A stretch of 64,000 bases of DNA from Jilunia laotingensis (GTDB taxonomy: Bacteria; Bacteroidota; Bacteroidia; Bacteroidales; Bacteroidaceae), in the NCBI RefSeq assembly GCF_014385165.1, contig NZ_JACRTF010000001.1, forward strand, positions 1,364,001 to 1,428,000, given 5' to 3'. Position numbers and translations under genes: made by a program. This document shows, in pieces, positions 1-7,148 of the stretch. The notes below the pieces were generated by a model, which searched no databases, was not told where the DNA came from, and worked only from the letters and a program-made list of their open reading frames with translations. Numbering within the stretch: position 1 is the stretch's first letter; each line of letters opens with the position of its first letter.

Positions 1-1
1 C

Positions 2-640
2 AACCTGATTAACAAACCAATATTGATACTCATGGGATTCCTGAGTTTATTCTTCGGTGGCTTGATCTATCTTTTCACCCGTCTTTCTCGAGAAGAGATG
101 GGCACTTATTCCACCTTGATAGCCAATATAATCCTGTTCGGTGTCATCGTCCTTTTCATCCTGACGGGCATACGAAAGAAGATAAACGTGTATGATTCCT
201 TCGTAGAGGGTGCTAAAGAAGGATTCTCCACAGCGGTAAGGATTATTCCCTACCTGGTAGCCTTTCTGGTCGGCATTGCCGTATTCCGGACTTCGGGTGC
301 AATGGACATCCTTGTGGATGGCATCGGGTATGTAGTGGGGTTTTGCGGACTCGACACCAGTTTTGTCGGTGCGTTGCCCACAGGGTTGATGAAATCGCTC
401 AGCGGCAGTGCGGCCAACGGATTGATGATCGACACGATGAAAGAATTCGGTCCCGATTCATTCGTTTCCCGTGTCAGTTGTGTAGTACGCGGTGCTTCGG
501 ACACTACATTTTATATTCTGGCGGTCTATTTCGGCAGTGTAGGAATCACCAAAACCCGGAATGCCGTCACTTGTGGACTGATAGCCGACTTTTCCGGTAT
601 TATCGCTGCAATATTCATTAGTTATTTATTTTTCTTTTAA
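2..640 (+). CDS. C-terminal part of SpmA/SpmB-type nucleoside-recognition membrane protein (5' truncated)
   Basis: The reading frame is open to the left edge of the window, so the N-terminus lies outside; about 212 residues are visible. The protein has several hydrophobic membrane segments separated by a short loop (KKINVYDSFVEGAKEGF) and ends with a glycine/serine-rich part (GASDTTFYILAVYFGSVG) typical of the SpmB half of the nucleoside-transporter 'gate' family. In Bacteroidota, SpmA- and SpmB-like halves are often fused into one protein of about 400 residues, which would fit the missing part (family knowledge). The role outside spore formers is not established; an inner-membrane transport-related function is inferred. 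The gene ends 14 bases before ybeY, so the two are probably cotranscribed. Confidence 0.8.
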   Translation, partial: NLINKPILILMGFLSLFFGGLIYLFTRLSREEMGTYSTLIANIILFGVIVLFILTGIRKKINVYDSFVEGAKEGFSTAVRIIPYLVAFLVGIAVFRTSGAMDILVDGIGYVVGFCGLDTSFVGALPTGLMKSLSGSAANGLMIDTMKEFGPDSFVSRVSCVVRGASDTTFYILAVYFGSVGITKTRNAVTCGLIADFSGIIAAIFISYLFFF

Positions 641-654
641 AACATACTCCAATT

Positions 655-1071
655 ATGGCTGTAACTTACCAAACCGAAGGCGTAAAAATGCCTGATATCA
701 AAAAGCGTGAAACGACTGAATGGATCAAATCCGTAGCTGCCGCTTATGGCAAGAGAATCGGTGAAATCGCCTATATTTTCTGTTCGGATGAAAAAATACT
801 GGAAGTAAATCGTCAATATCTGCAACATGATTACTATACGGATATCATTACCTTCGATTACTGCGAAGGCAACCGTCTTGCTGGCGACCTTTTCATTAGT
901 CTGGATACAGTGAAAACGAATGCCGAACAGTTTGAAGCAGATTACAATACGGAGCTACACCGCGTCATTATTCACGGCATCCTCCATCTTTGCGGCATCA
1001 ATGACAAAGGACCGGGTGAGAGGGAGATCATGGAAGAAGCGGAAAACAAGGCTTTGGAGATGAGGAAATAA
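655..1071 (+). CDS. ybeY: Endoribonuclease YbeY (rRNA maturation)
   Basis: 138 residues, usual length for YbeY, a metal-dependent RNase for 16S rRNA 3'-end maturation and ribosome quality control in the cytoplasm. The family signature appears as HGILHLCGINDKG: H107 and H111 are two metal ligands. The third ligand, His in E. coli YbeY, is Asp117 here; as far as I know this is common in Bacteroidota homologues, so it is not a defect. The preceding region (YTDIITFDY) also fits the family. The start MAVTYQ follows the upstream stop by 14 bases. In other Bacteroidota ybeY is often close to mnmG; here two envelope/carbohydrate genes separate them. Confidence 0.95.
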   Translation: MAVTYQTEGVKMPDIKKRETTEWIKSVAAAYGKRIGEIAYIFCSDEKILEVNRQYLQHDYYTDIITFDYCEGNRLAGDLFISLDTVKTNAEQFEADYNTELHRVIIHGILHLCGINDKGPGEREIMEEAENKALEMRK

Positions 1072-1174
1072 ACTTTGCATTGATAAAAAATAAGCAAATT
1101 GTAAGCCAGAGAACTGAGGTTTATTATTCATCTGACTATTTTAGTATCACTGCCATCTTTTTTGAAAAGGAAAA

Positions 1175-1210
1175 CGCTTAAGGAATATATTATCAATCAC
1201 CCCTTAAGCG
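1175..1210. terminator. Inverted repeat, probable terminator between convergent genes
   Basis: CGCTTAAGG at 1175-1183 is repeated inverted as CCTTAAGCG at 1202-1210 (9-bp stem, 18-base loop). On the minus strand the stem is followed by a T-rich run, so it best fits as terminator for the minus-strand lipoprotein gene; it may also stop transcripts from ybeY. Confidence 0.5.
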
Positions 1211-1332
1211 ATTTCTTGATAAAGAGAGAGTAAAGTAGTACACACGAACACACTTCCCTCAGAAAACTATATATCGCTTTCATTTCCCCCACCGATTGTT
1301 ACCATTCTCCAAAACAAAGAACCAGGTACTAA

Positions 1333-2259
1333 TCAAAAATAAAAGCGCAAGCCGCCTAATAAATTAAAACGGTTGATCCCGCTTCTTTCATTTTCTTTCA
1401 GATTCATGTCATCTTCATTGGGAAGACTGCCTGAGACATAACTTGTAGTTGCCCCAAGACCTATGTTTTTTGAAAGCATATATTCAACGCCAATAGTAAG
1501 ATGCCCCCCGAAACCAGTCATATCATTACTCGGTTCATGATAAAGCAAAAGTCCGAAACCTACTCCATATTTCAATATCCATTTATTCAATTTAGTACGA
1601 CCAACCAATTCGGGAGCCAAATAAGAAAGTACCATATTTCCTTCGTCAAAAGCAGCCCTATAGCCTGAATATTGGAATCCAACTCCTAAACCGGACTTCC
1701 AAACATGCTCGTAACCTAATCGCCATTCGACTCCTCCTTTATGGCCCAAACTATTACCGGAATAATCATAAAGCCTGCTCGTTATCCATCCGTAACCAAC
1801 ACTCATCTCAAACGTATTGGCGGGTGCCATCCGTTGACGACGTTCTTCATTAGTTACCGTGAGAAAGTCTTGCACGGGATTAGCTTTTAAAGTATCAACC
1901 TCCAGATTACTAAGATGCAACATCAAACCAGATATCTGATGGCAGGAACTCCCCCAAAAAGAAGGTTCCATATGATTGGTAATAACAAGTCCATTACCTC
2001 CCGCTTTTCCGGTAGCCTCCTTTGCCAAATACACAACCTGGTCATATTTGCATTGGGTAGAAAAACCTCTATCCACTACAGATACTCGCCCAATTGCCTC
2101 GGCTGAATTAGGAACAGTTTCTCCCATTTCTATTACAATGACAGAATCAGGTAACACAACTTCGGGATAAGTCTTAGCAAGAGCAGTGACTACTTTGGGT
2201 GAACATGAAACGAATAGTAGCATTATTACTACACCAGAGAATAGATGAATATTTTTCAT
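1333..2259 (-). CDS. Outer-membrane lipoprotein with RcsF/DUF4156-like N-terminal domain and C-terminal beta-barrel
   Basis: 308 residues. The N-terminus (MKNIHLFSGVVIMLLFVSC) is a lipoprotein signal with Cys19 as likely lipidated residue. Residues about 35-105 contain a pattern with two spaced cysteines and an AKEATGKAGGNGLVI stretch that resembles the small alpha/beta domain of RcsF/DUF4156 lipoproteins (weak, by eye). From about residue 145 the protein has alternating amphipathic strands rich in Gly/Tyr/Phe (VGYGWI, LGYEHVW, VGFQYSG, YGVGFGLL) and ends in LLGGLRFYF, the terminal aromatic expected of an outer-membrane barrel. It is divergent from the GH65 gene with its own promoter. Its role is unknown; an envelope structural or sensing function is inferred. 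Confidence 0.75.
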   Translation of the reverse strand: MKNIHLFSGVVIMLLFVSCSPKVVTALAKTYPEVVLPDSVIVIEMGETVPNSAEAIGRVSVVDRGFSTQCKYDQVVYLAKEATGKAGGNGLVITNHMEPSFWGSSCHQISGLMLHLSNLEVDTLKANPVQDFLTVTNEERRQRMAPANTFEMSVGYGWITSRLYDYSGNSLGHKGGVEWRLGYEHVWKSGLGVGFQYSGYRAAFDEGNMVLSYLAPELVGRTKLNKWILKYGVGFGLLLYHEPSNDMTGFGGHLTIGVEYMLSKNIGLGATTSYVSGSLPNEDDMNLKENERSGINRFNLLGGLRFYF

Positions 2260-2287
2260 ATATTAAAAATGACAGGTTTAATTATTG

Positions 2288-2295
2288 CAAAGATA
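2288..2295 (-). promoter_or_regulatory. Bacteroides-type promoter (-7 box) for the lipoprotein-barrel gene
   Basis: On the minus strand this reads TATCTTTG, a perfect TAnnTTTG box, 29 bases before the start codon. A TTTG-type -33 box lies at 2314-2317 with an 18-base spacer. Confidence 0.6.
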
Positions 2296-2325
2296 CGGAA
2301 AAGTCACATATAACAAAAAATATCG

Positions 2326-2333
2326 TAGATTTG
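2326..2333 (+). promoter_or_regulatory. Bacteroides-type promoter (-7 box) for the GH65 gene
   Basis: TAGATTTG matches TAnnTTTG and lies 33 bases before the GH65 start. No clear -33 box is visible. It is back to back with the minus-strand promoter at 2288-2295. Confidence 0.5.
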
Positions 2334-2366
2334 CAACCATAGTCCATAACCTCTCAAATAACGCAT

Positions 2367-4379
2367 ATGAAGAAATATCTTTTTATCAGCTTTTTTATTT
2401 TATCTGTTTTCACGTCAACAGCACAAAACAATGATTGGAAAATAGAGGCAAATAACACTACCAACTACGTTGGGACACCGGTAGCTAACGGTGGAATCGG
2501 TATTCTTCCCTGGTCAGAACCTTTTTCGATTCGTCATATCATTCTTAACCATGTATTCGACAGCGATGGCCCCAGAGGAATAAGCCGTGTCTTAAGAGGC
2601 ATTAATCCGTTTCTCCTAACTCTGGAACTTGATGGTGAACAAATCACCAAAGACAATATCAAAGATTGGAAACAAGTGGTCGATATGAAAGAAGCAACAC
2701 ATAATACTTCGTTCACAGGGCTGAATAAAGCAGAAATCAGTTATAGTATTTGCGCTTTGCGAAATATGCCTTACGCAGGGTTAATCCGGGTAAACGTGAA
2801 AGCTTTGGATAATTTAAGTTTAAAAGTAATTCAGACAATGGAAGTACCTGATGAGTATGGAAAGCCAACCTCTGTGTTCAAAACCATGCAAGATGGAACC
2901 AGCAGGCAACTTGTTTTCCAGACAAGCGCCCCCTCTGCACAAGGAGCGCAGCATGTTTCAGCTTCCTCATCTTTCCTATGTCCGGACAGTACCTATACGA
3001 TACAGGCCAACAAGAAGGATAACAACATGTATGTTGAGAAACAATTAAAAAAAGGAGAAACAGCAACTTTTGCTTTGGTTGCAGTCATCTGTTCAACACG
3101 AGACTTTTCCGACCCTTATGGTGAATCAGAGCGTCAGGTCGTTTATGCCAAGCATGAAGGAACGCAGAGACTGATATCTTCGCACCGCTGCCTATGGAAT
3201 GAACTGTGGGAAGGAGACATCGTCATAGAAGGTGATAAAGAAGCTCAAAGGGATGTACGTTTCGCTTTATACAATCTCTATTCTTTTTGCCGGGCAGGAA
3301 GCAGGCTTAGCATTTCGCCAATGGGTTTATCAGCGCAAGGGTACAATGGACACATCTTCTGGGATACCGAAATCTGGATGTTTCCACCCATGCTTTTACT
3401 CAATGGCGAAATAGCCGAATCCATGATCAATTACCGTACCGACCGACTCGATGCAGCCCGCAAGAAAGCTTATATCCATGGCTATAAAGGTGCCATGTTT
3501 CCTTGGGAGTCGGATGATTCAGGAAATGAAGCAACCCCTTCCTGGGCATTGACCGGACCATTCGAACACCATATCACAGCAGATGTTGCCATAGCATGCT
3601 GGGCATATTATTCTATCACTAAAGACAAAAAATGGCTCATCGAAAAAGGATACCCACTTATGAAAGAAGCTGCTGATTTTTGGGTTAGCCGTGCAGAAAA
3701 GAACGAAGATGGTACTTATTCCATCTGTAATGTGGTAGGAGCCAACGAATATGCAGACGGAGTAACTGATAATGCCTTTACCAACGGTTCTGCAATCCGG
3801 GCACTTCAAGATGCGACAAAAGCTGCGGCAATCTGTGGAGAGAAAGCCCCCAGAGCATGGTCGGAAGTTTACAAGAGTTTGAGAATTCACTCTTTCGATG
3901 ATGGTACTACACGAGAGCATAAAGACTATCAGGGAATAATGATCAAACAAGCCGATGCCAACCTACTTGGGTATCCACTGGGGATAATATCCGATCCAAC
4001 CACCTTAAGAAAAGACCTGGCTTACTATGCAGACAAAATAGATCCCGAAAACGGACCAGCCATGTCCTATTCTGTTTTCTGCGTGCAATACGCTCGTTTA
4101 GGTGAAGCTGAAAAAGCCTATGAAATGTACAAAAAAAGTTTTCAGCCTAACCAACGTCCTCCTTTCGGAGTAATTGCAGAAACAGCAACCAGCCAGAACC
4201 CCTACTTTGCGACAGGAGCCGGAGGACTGTTACAAGCCGTAATCAACGGCTTCGGGGGGATTCAAATTACCGACAAAGGAATCATCCAATTACCATCCGT
4301 GTTGCCGCCTCACTGGAAGAAGCTGATCATAAAAGGCGTAGGCCCCGACAGGAGAACATTCATAAAAGAACAAAAATAA
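2367..4379 (+). CDS. Exported glycoside hydrolase family 65 protein (probable alpha-glucosidase, kojibiose-hydrolase/PGGHG type)
   Basis: 670 residues with a signal peptide (MKKYLFISFFILSVFTSTAQ), so it acts in the periplasm or outside. The (alpha/alpha)6-barrel signature GYNGHIFWDTEIWMFP is typical of GH65. The general acid is probably Glu461 in GANEYADGVTDNAF. Glu605 in VIAETATSQNPYF fits the general base of GH65 hydrolases (human PGGHG and the Flavobacterium johnsoniae kojibiose hydrolase); GH65 phosphorylases bind phosphate there instead. The 144-residue spacing of the two Glu agrees with what I recall of the Flavobacterium enzyme. Removal of glucose from alpha-1,2-linked substrates is therefore inferred, not shown. 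It sits alone between ybeY and mnmG, without SusC/SusD partners. Confidence 0.85.
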   Translation: MKKYLFISFFILSVFTSTAQNNDWKIEANNTTNYVGTPVANGGIGILPWSEPFSIRHIILNHVFDSDGPRGISRVLRGINPFLLTLELDGEQITKDNIKDWKQVVDMKEATHNTSFTGLNKAEISYSICALRNMPYAGLIRVNVKALDNLSLKVIQTMEVPDEYGKPTSVFKTMQDGTSRQLVFQTSAPSAQGAQHVSASSSFLCPDSTYTIQANKKDNNMYVEKQLKKGETATFALVAVICSTRDFSDPYGESERQVVYAKHEGTQRLISSHRCLWNELWEGDIVIEGDKEAQRDVRFALYNLYSFCRAGSRLSISPMGLSAQGYNGHIFWDTEIWMFPPMLLLNGEIAESMINYRTDRLDAARKKAYIHGYKGAMFPWESDDSGNEATPSWALTGPFEHHITADVAIACWAYYSITKDKKWLIEKGYPLMKEAADFWVSRAEKNEDGTYSICNVVGANEYADGVTDNAFTNGSAIRALQDATKAAAICGEKAPRAWSEVYKSLRIHSFDDGTTREHKDYQGIMIKQADANLLGYPLGIISDPTTLRKDLAYYADKIDPENGPAMSYSVFCVQYARLGEAEKAYEMYKKSFQPNQRPPFGVIAETATSQNPYFATGAGGLLQAVINGFGGIQITDKGIIQLPSVLPPHWKKLIIKGVGPDRRTFIKEQK

Positions 4380-4403
4380 TCTTTCCGTAGTTTTCCTTTT
4401 TCG

Positions 4404-4411
4404 TAACTTTG
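4404..4411 (+). promoter_or_regulatory. Bacteroides-type promoter (-7 box) for mnmG
   Basis: TAACTTTG matches TAnnTTTG, 28 bases before the mnmG start. A TTTC at 4382-4385, 18 bases further upstream, could serve as -33 box. Confidence 0.65.
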
Positions 4412-4439
4412 CATCGTTCGAAACATAACTATTGAAAGA

Positions 4440-6314
4440 ATGGACTTTAAGTATGATGTTATAGTAATTGGTGCCGGACATGCAGGCTGTGAAGCAGCGG
4501 CAGCGGCAGCTAATCTGGGTTCCAAAACTTGTCTCATTACAATGGACATGAATAAAATCGGGCAGATGAGCTGTAATCCGGCAGTTGGAGGTATTGCCAA
4601 AGGACAGATTGTACGCGAGATTGATGCTTTAGGAGGACAGATGGGATTGATTACGGACAAGACTGCCATCCAGTTCCGCATATTAAACCGTTCTAAAGGG
4701 CCAGCAATGTGGAGTCCACGTGCACAGTGTGACCGTAATAAATTTATCTGGGCATGGCGAGAAGTATTGGAAAATACACCCAATCTTCATATCTGGCAAG
4801 ATACCGTAAAAGAGCTACTCGTTGAAAACGGTGAAATAATAGGATTAAAGACTATCTGGGATGTAACCTTTCATGCTAAATGCATCGTACTTACAGCTGG
4901 TACATTCCTTAATGGCTTGATGCATATTGGTAAAAGCATGTTGCCCGGAGGGCGCATGGCAGAACCTGCATCCTACCAATTGACTGAATCCATAGCAAGG
5001 CATGGCATTGAGTATGGACGTATGAAAACAGGCACTCCGGTTCGTATAGATGGACGCAGTGTTCATTATGAATTAATGGATACTCAAGACGGAGAGACAG
5101 ACTTCCATAAGTTTTCTTTCATGGACACTCAAGTACGTCATCTGAAGCAACTGCAATGTTGGACGTGTTATACGAATCCCGAAGCACACCGCATACTGCG
5201 TGAAGGACTTTCAGAATCTCCCCTTTTCAACGGGCAGATTCAAAGTATAGGTCCACGTTATTGTCCAAGTATAGAAACCAAAATCGTAACTTTCCCTGAC
5301 AAGGAACAGCACCAGTTATTCCTCGAACCGGAAGGAGAAACGACACAAGAATTATATTTGAATGGTTTTTCTTCTTCACTCCCAATGAGTACCCAAATAG
5401 AGGCATTAAAGAAGATACCCGCTTTCAAAGATCTTGTGATTTATCGACCGGGATATGCCATAGAATATGATTACTTCGATCCTACTCAATTAAAACATAC
5501 GTTGGAATCGAAGATTATCAAGAACTTATTTTTTGCCGGACAGGTAAACGGAACAACCGGATATGAAGAAGCCGGAGGGCAAGGAATAATTGCCGGAATT
5601 AACGCACATATCAATTGTCATGGTGGAACCCCTTTTACTCTTTCCCGTGATGAAGCCTATATTGGCGTATTAATCGATGATCTTGTAACTAAAGGCGTGG
5701 ATGAACCTTATCGAATGTTTACATCCCGTGCCGAGTATCGCATTTTGCTTCGTATGGATGATGCAGATATGCGACTCACAGAAAAAGCATGGAGACTAGG
5801 TTTAGTAAAAGAGGATCGATACGAACTTCTAAAAAGAAAGCGGGAAGCAGTGGAAAGGATTATTTCTTTTGCACAAAGTTATTCGATAAAAGCGTCTCTT
5901 ATTAATGATTCTCTTGAAAAATTAGGCACCACCCCTCTTCGACAAGGATGCAAGTTAATAGAATTAATAAATCGGCCACAAATAACAATAGAGAATATAG
6001 CCGAACATGTTCCAGCTTTCAAACGTATACTCGATGAAATAATTGAAAGAAAAGAAGAAGTTATAGAAGCTGCAGAGATTTTAATCAAATATGAAGGTTA
6101 TATTGGCCGTGAAAGAATCATAGCCGACAAATTAGCTCGCTTAGAAGGCATAAAGATAAAAGGAAGATTTGATTATAATTCAATTCAATCCCTCTCTACC
6201 GAAGCACGTCAGAAATTAGTTAAGATTGATCCGGAAACCATTGCACAAGCGAGTCGAATCCCAGGAGTATCCCCCAGCGACATAAATGTATTATTAGTAC
6301 TTTCGGGAAGATAA
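4440..6314 (+). CDS. mnmG: tRNA uridine-5-carboxymethylaminomethyl modification enzyme MnmG (GidA)
   Basis: 624 residues, normal length. The N-terminal Rossmann motif VIVIGAGHAGCEAA (residues about 8-21) binds FAD. Further family signatures are SCNPAVGGIAKGQIVREIDALGG, here starting near residue 42, the YCPSIE segment, and GQVNGTTGYEEAGGQG near residue 365. The C-terminal helical part ends in IPGVSPSDINVLLVL, the tRNA/MnmE contact region. With MnmE and folate it installs the cmnm5/nm5 group on U34 of wobble-reading tRNAs. MnmD in this window (37.2 kb) acts on the same base. A parS-like palindrome follows directly. Two adjacent cysteine regions are intact, and no frameshift is seen. Confidence 0.98.
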   Translation: MDFKYDVIVIGAGHAGCEAAAAAANLGSKTCLITMDMNKIGQMSCNPAVGGIAKGQIVREIDALGGQMGLITDKTAIQFRILNRSKGPAMWSPRAQCDRNKFIWAWREVLENTPNLHIWQDTVKELLVENGEIIGLKTIWDVTFHAKCIVLTAGTFLNGLMHIGKSMLPGGRMAEPASYQLTESIARHGIEYGRMKTGTPVRIDGRSVHYELMDTQDGETDFHKFSFMDTQVRHLKQLQCWTCYTNPEAHRILREGLSESPLFNGQIQSIGPRYCPSIETKIVTFPDKEQHQLFLEPEGETTQELYLNGFSSSLPMSTQIEALKKIPAFKDLVIYRPGYAIEYDYFDPTQLKHTLESKIIKNLFFAGQVNGTTGYEEAGGQGIIAGINAHINCHGGTPFTLSRDEAYIGVLIDDLVTKGVDEPYRMFTSRAEYRILLRMDDADMRLTEKAWRLGLVKEDRYELLKRKREAVERIISFAQSYSIKASLINDSLEKLGTTPLRQGCKLIELINRPQITIENIAEHVPAFKRILDEIIERKEEVIEAAEILIKYEGYIGRERIIADKLARLEGIKIKGRFDYNSIQSLSTEARQKLVKIDPETIAQASRIPGVSPSDINVLLVLSGR

Positions 6315-6321
6315 CAGAATG

Positions 6322-6337
6322 CGTTTCACGTGAAACA
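6322..6337. other. parS-like centromere site (ParB binding)
   Basis: The sequence CGTTTCACGTGAAACA lies 7 bases after the mnmG stop. It matches the conserved bacterial parS (TGTTTCACGTGAAACA) at 15 of 16 positions and contains a perfect 14-bp palindrome at 6323-6336. parS sites cluster near the replication origin and gidA/mnmG is a classic origin neighbour, so both suggest this region may be origin-proximal (inference). Confidence 0.8.
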
Positions 6338-6364
6338 AAACATTTAAGGAAATAAAATAAATCC

Positions 6365-6895
6365 ATGATTATGAGCAAAGAAGCACTTATTAAAAGCATT
6401 CGGGAAATAGCTGATTTCCCGATACCCGGAATCCTCTTTTACGATGTAACAACCTTATTCAAGGACGCTGAAAGGTTGCAAGAATTATCGGATACGATGT
6501 ATGAGATGTACAAAGACAAAGGTATTACAAAAGTAGTAGGTATTGAGTCTAGGGGTTTCATAATGGGACCGATTCTCGCAACAAGGCTAAACGCAGGTTT
6601 CGTACCCATTCGCAAGCCAGGAAAGTTACCAGCAGAAACCATCGAAGAAAGTTATGACAAAGAATATGGAAAAGACACTGTACAAATCCATAAAGATGCT
6701 ATCGATGAAAACGACATTATTTTACTTCATGATGACTTATTGGCTACAGGTGGAACAATGGAAGCAGCATGCAAGCTTGTGAAAAAATTAAGGCCAAAGA
6801 AGGTATATGTAAACTTCATCATTGAACTAAAAGAATTAAATGGAAGGTCTGTATTTGGAAATGACGTAGAAGTAGAATCTGTTTTGTCACTCTAA
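6365..6895 (+). CDS. apt: Adenine phosphoribosyltransferase
   Basis: 176 residues, normal for Apt, which salvages adenine with PRPP to AMP in the cytoplasm. The PRPP-binding motif is IILLHDDLLATGGTM near residue 120, and the N-terminal IPGILFYDVTTLFKD and GIESRGFIMGP segments are diagnostic. The ORF starts MIMSKEAL; the second Met (6371) is equally possible, since no ribosome-binding site decides. It follows mnmG by 50 bases that contain the parS-like palindrome, so cotranscription with mnmG is possible. Confidence 0.95.
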   Translation: MIMSKEALIKSIREIADFPIPGILFYDVTTLFKDAERLQELSDTMYEMYKDKGITKVVGIESRGFIMGPILATRLNAGFVPIRKPGKLPAETIEESYDKEYGKDTVQIHKDAIDENDIILLHDDLLATGGTMEAACKLVKKLRPKKVYVNFIIELKELNGRSVFGNDVEVESVLSL

Positions 6896-7011
6896 AATTC
6901 TCCCACAGACAGGGACAAAGACATCCACATCGTTTTCGCTGAATCAACATTTAAAGAATTTAATTGAAAGAGGAATAAAGCCTTTCATTGAAAAAGACAA
7001 AAGACAGACAC

Positions 7012-7077
7012 AAAACGCGAATCCGCAAACTACACAAATTGATAAAAGAGCTGTGTAACCTGTGGAATTCGCGTTTT
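7012..7077. terminator. Long imperfect hairpin between apt and uvrC (terminator or structured leader)
   Basis: AAAACGCGAAT (7012-7022) and ATTCGCGTTTT (7067-7077) are perfect 11-bp arms. Inside them TACACA (7031-7036) and TGTGTA (7052-7057) pair again. The outer arm ends in TTTT, so it can act as terminator for apt; on the other strand it is equally T-ended, so it may act in both directions or be a DNA-level element. uvrC begins 71 bases downstream. Confidence 0.55.
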
Positions 7078-7148
7078 ATCATAACAGCTTCAAATATTCA
7101 AACATTACGAAACAATATATGTTCAAATCGCATCATACCCTTTAATAG

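Noticed and set aside
655..1071. Broken YbeY because of a missing third His
   Set aside because: Asp at this position is usual in Bacteroidota homologues as I recall them, so it is a lineage variant.
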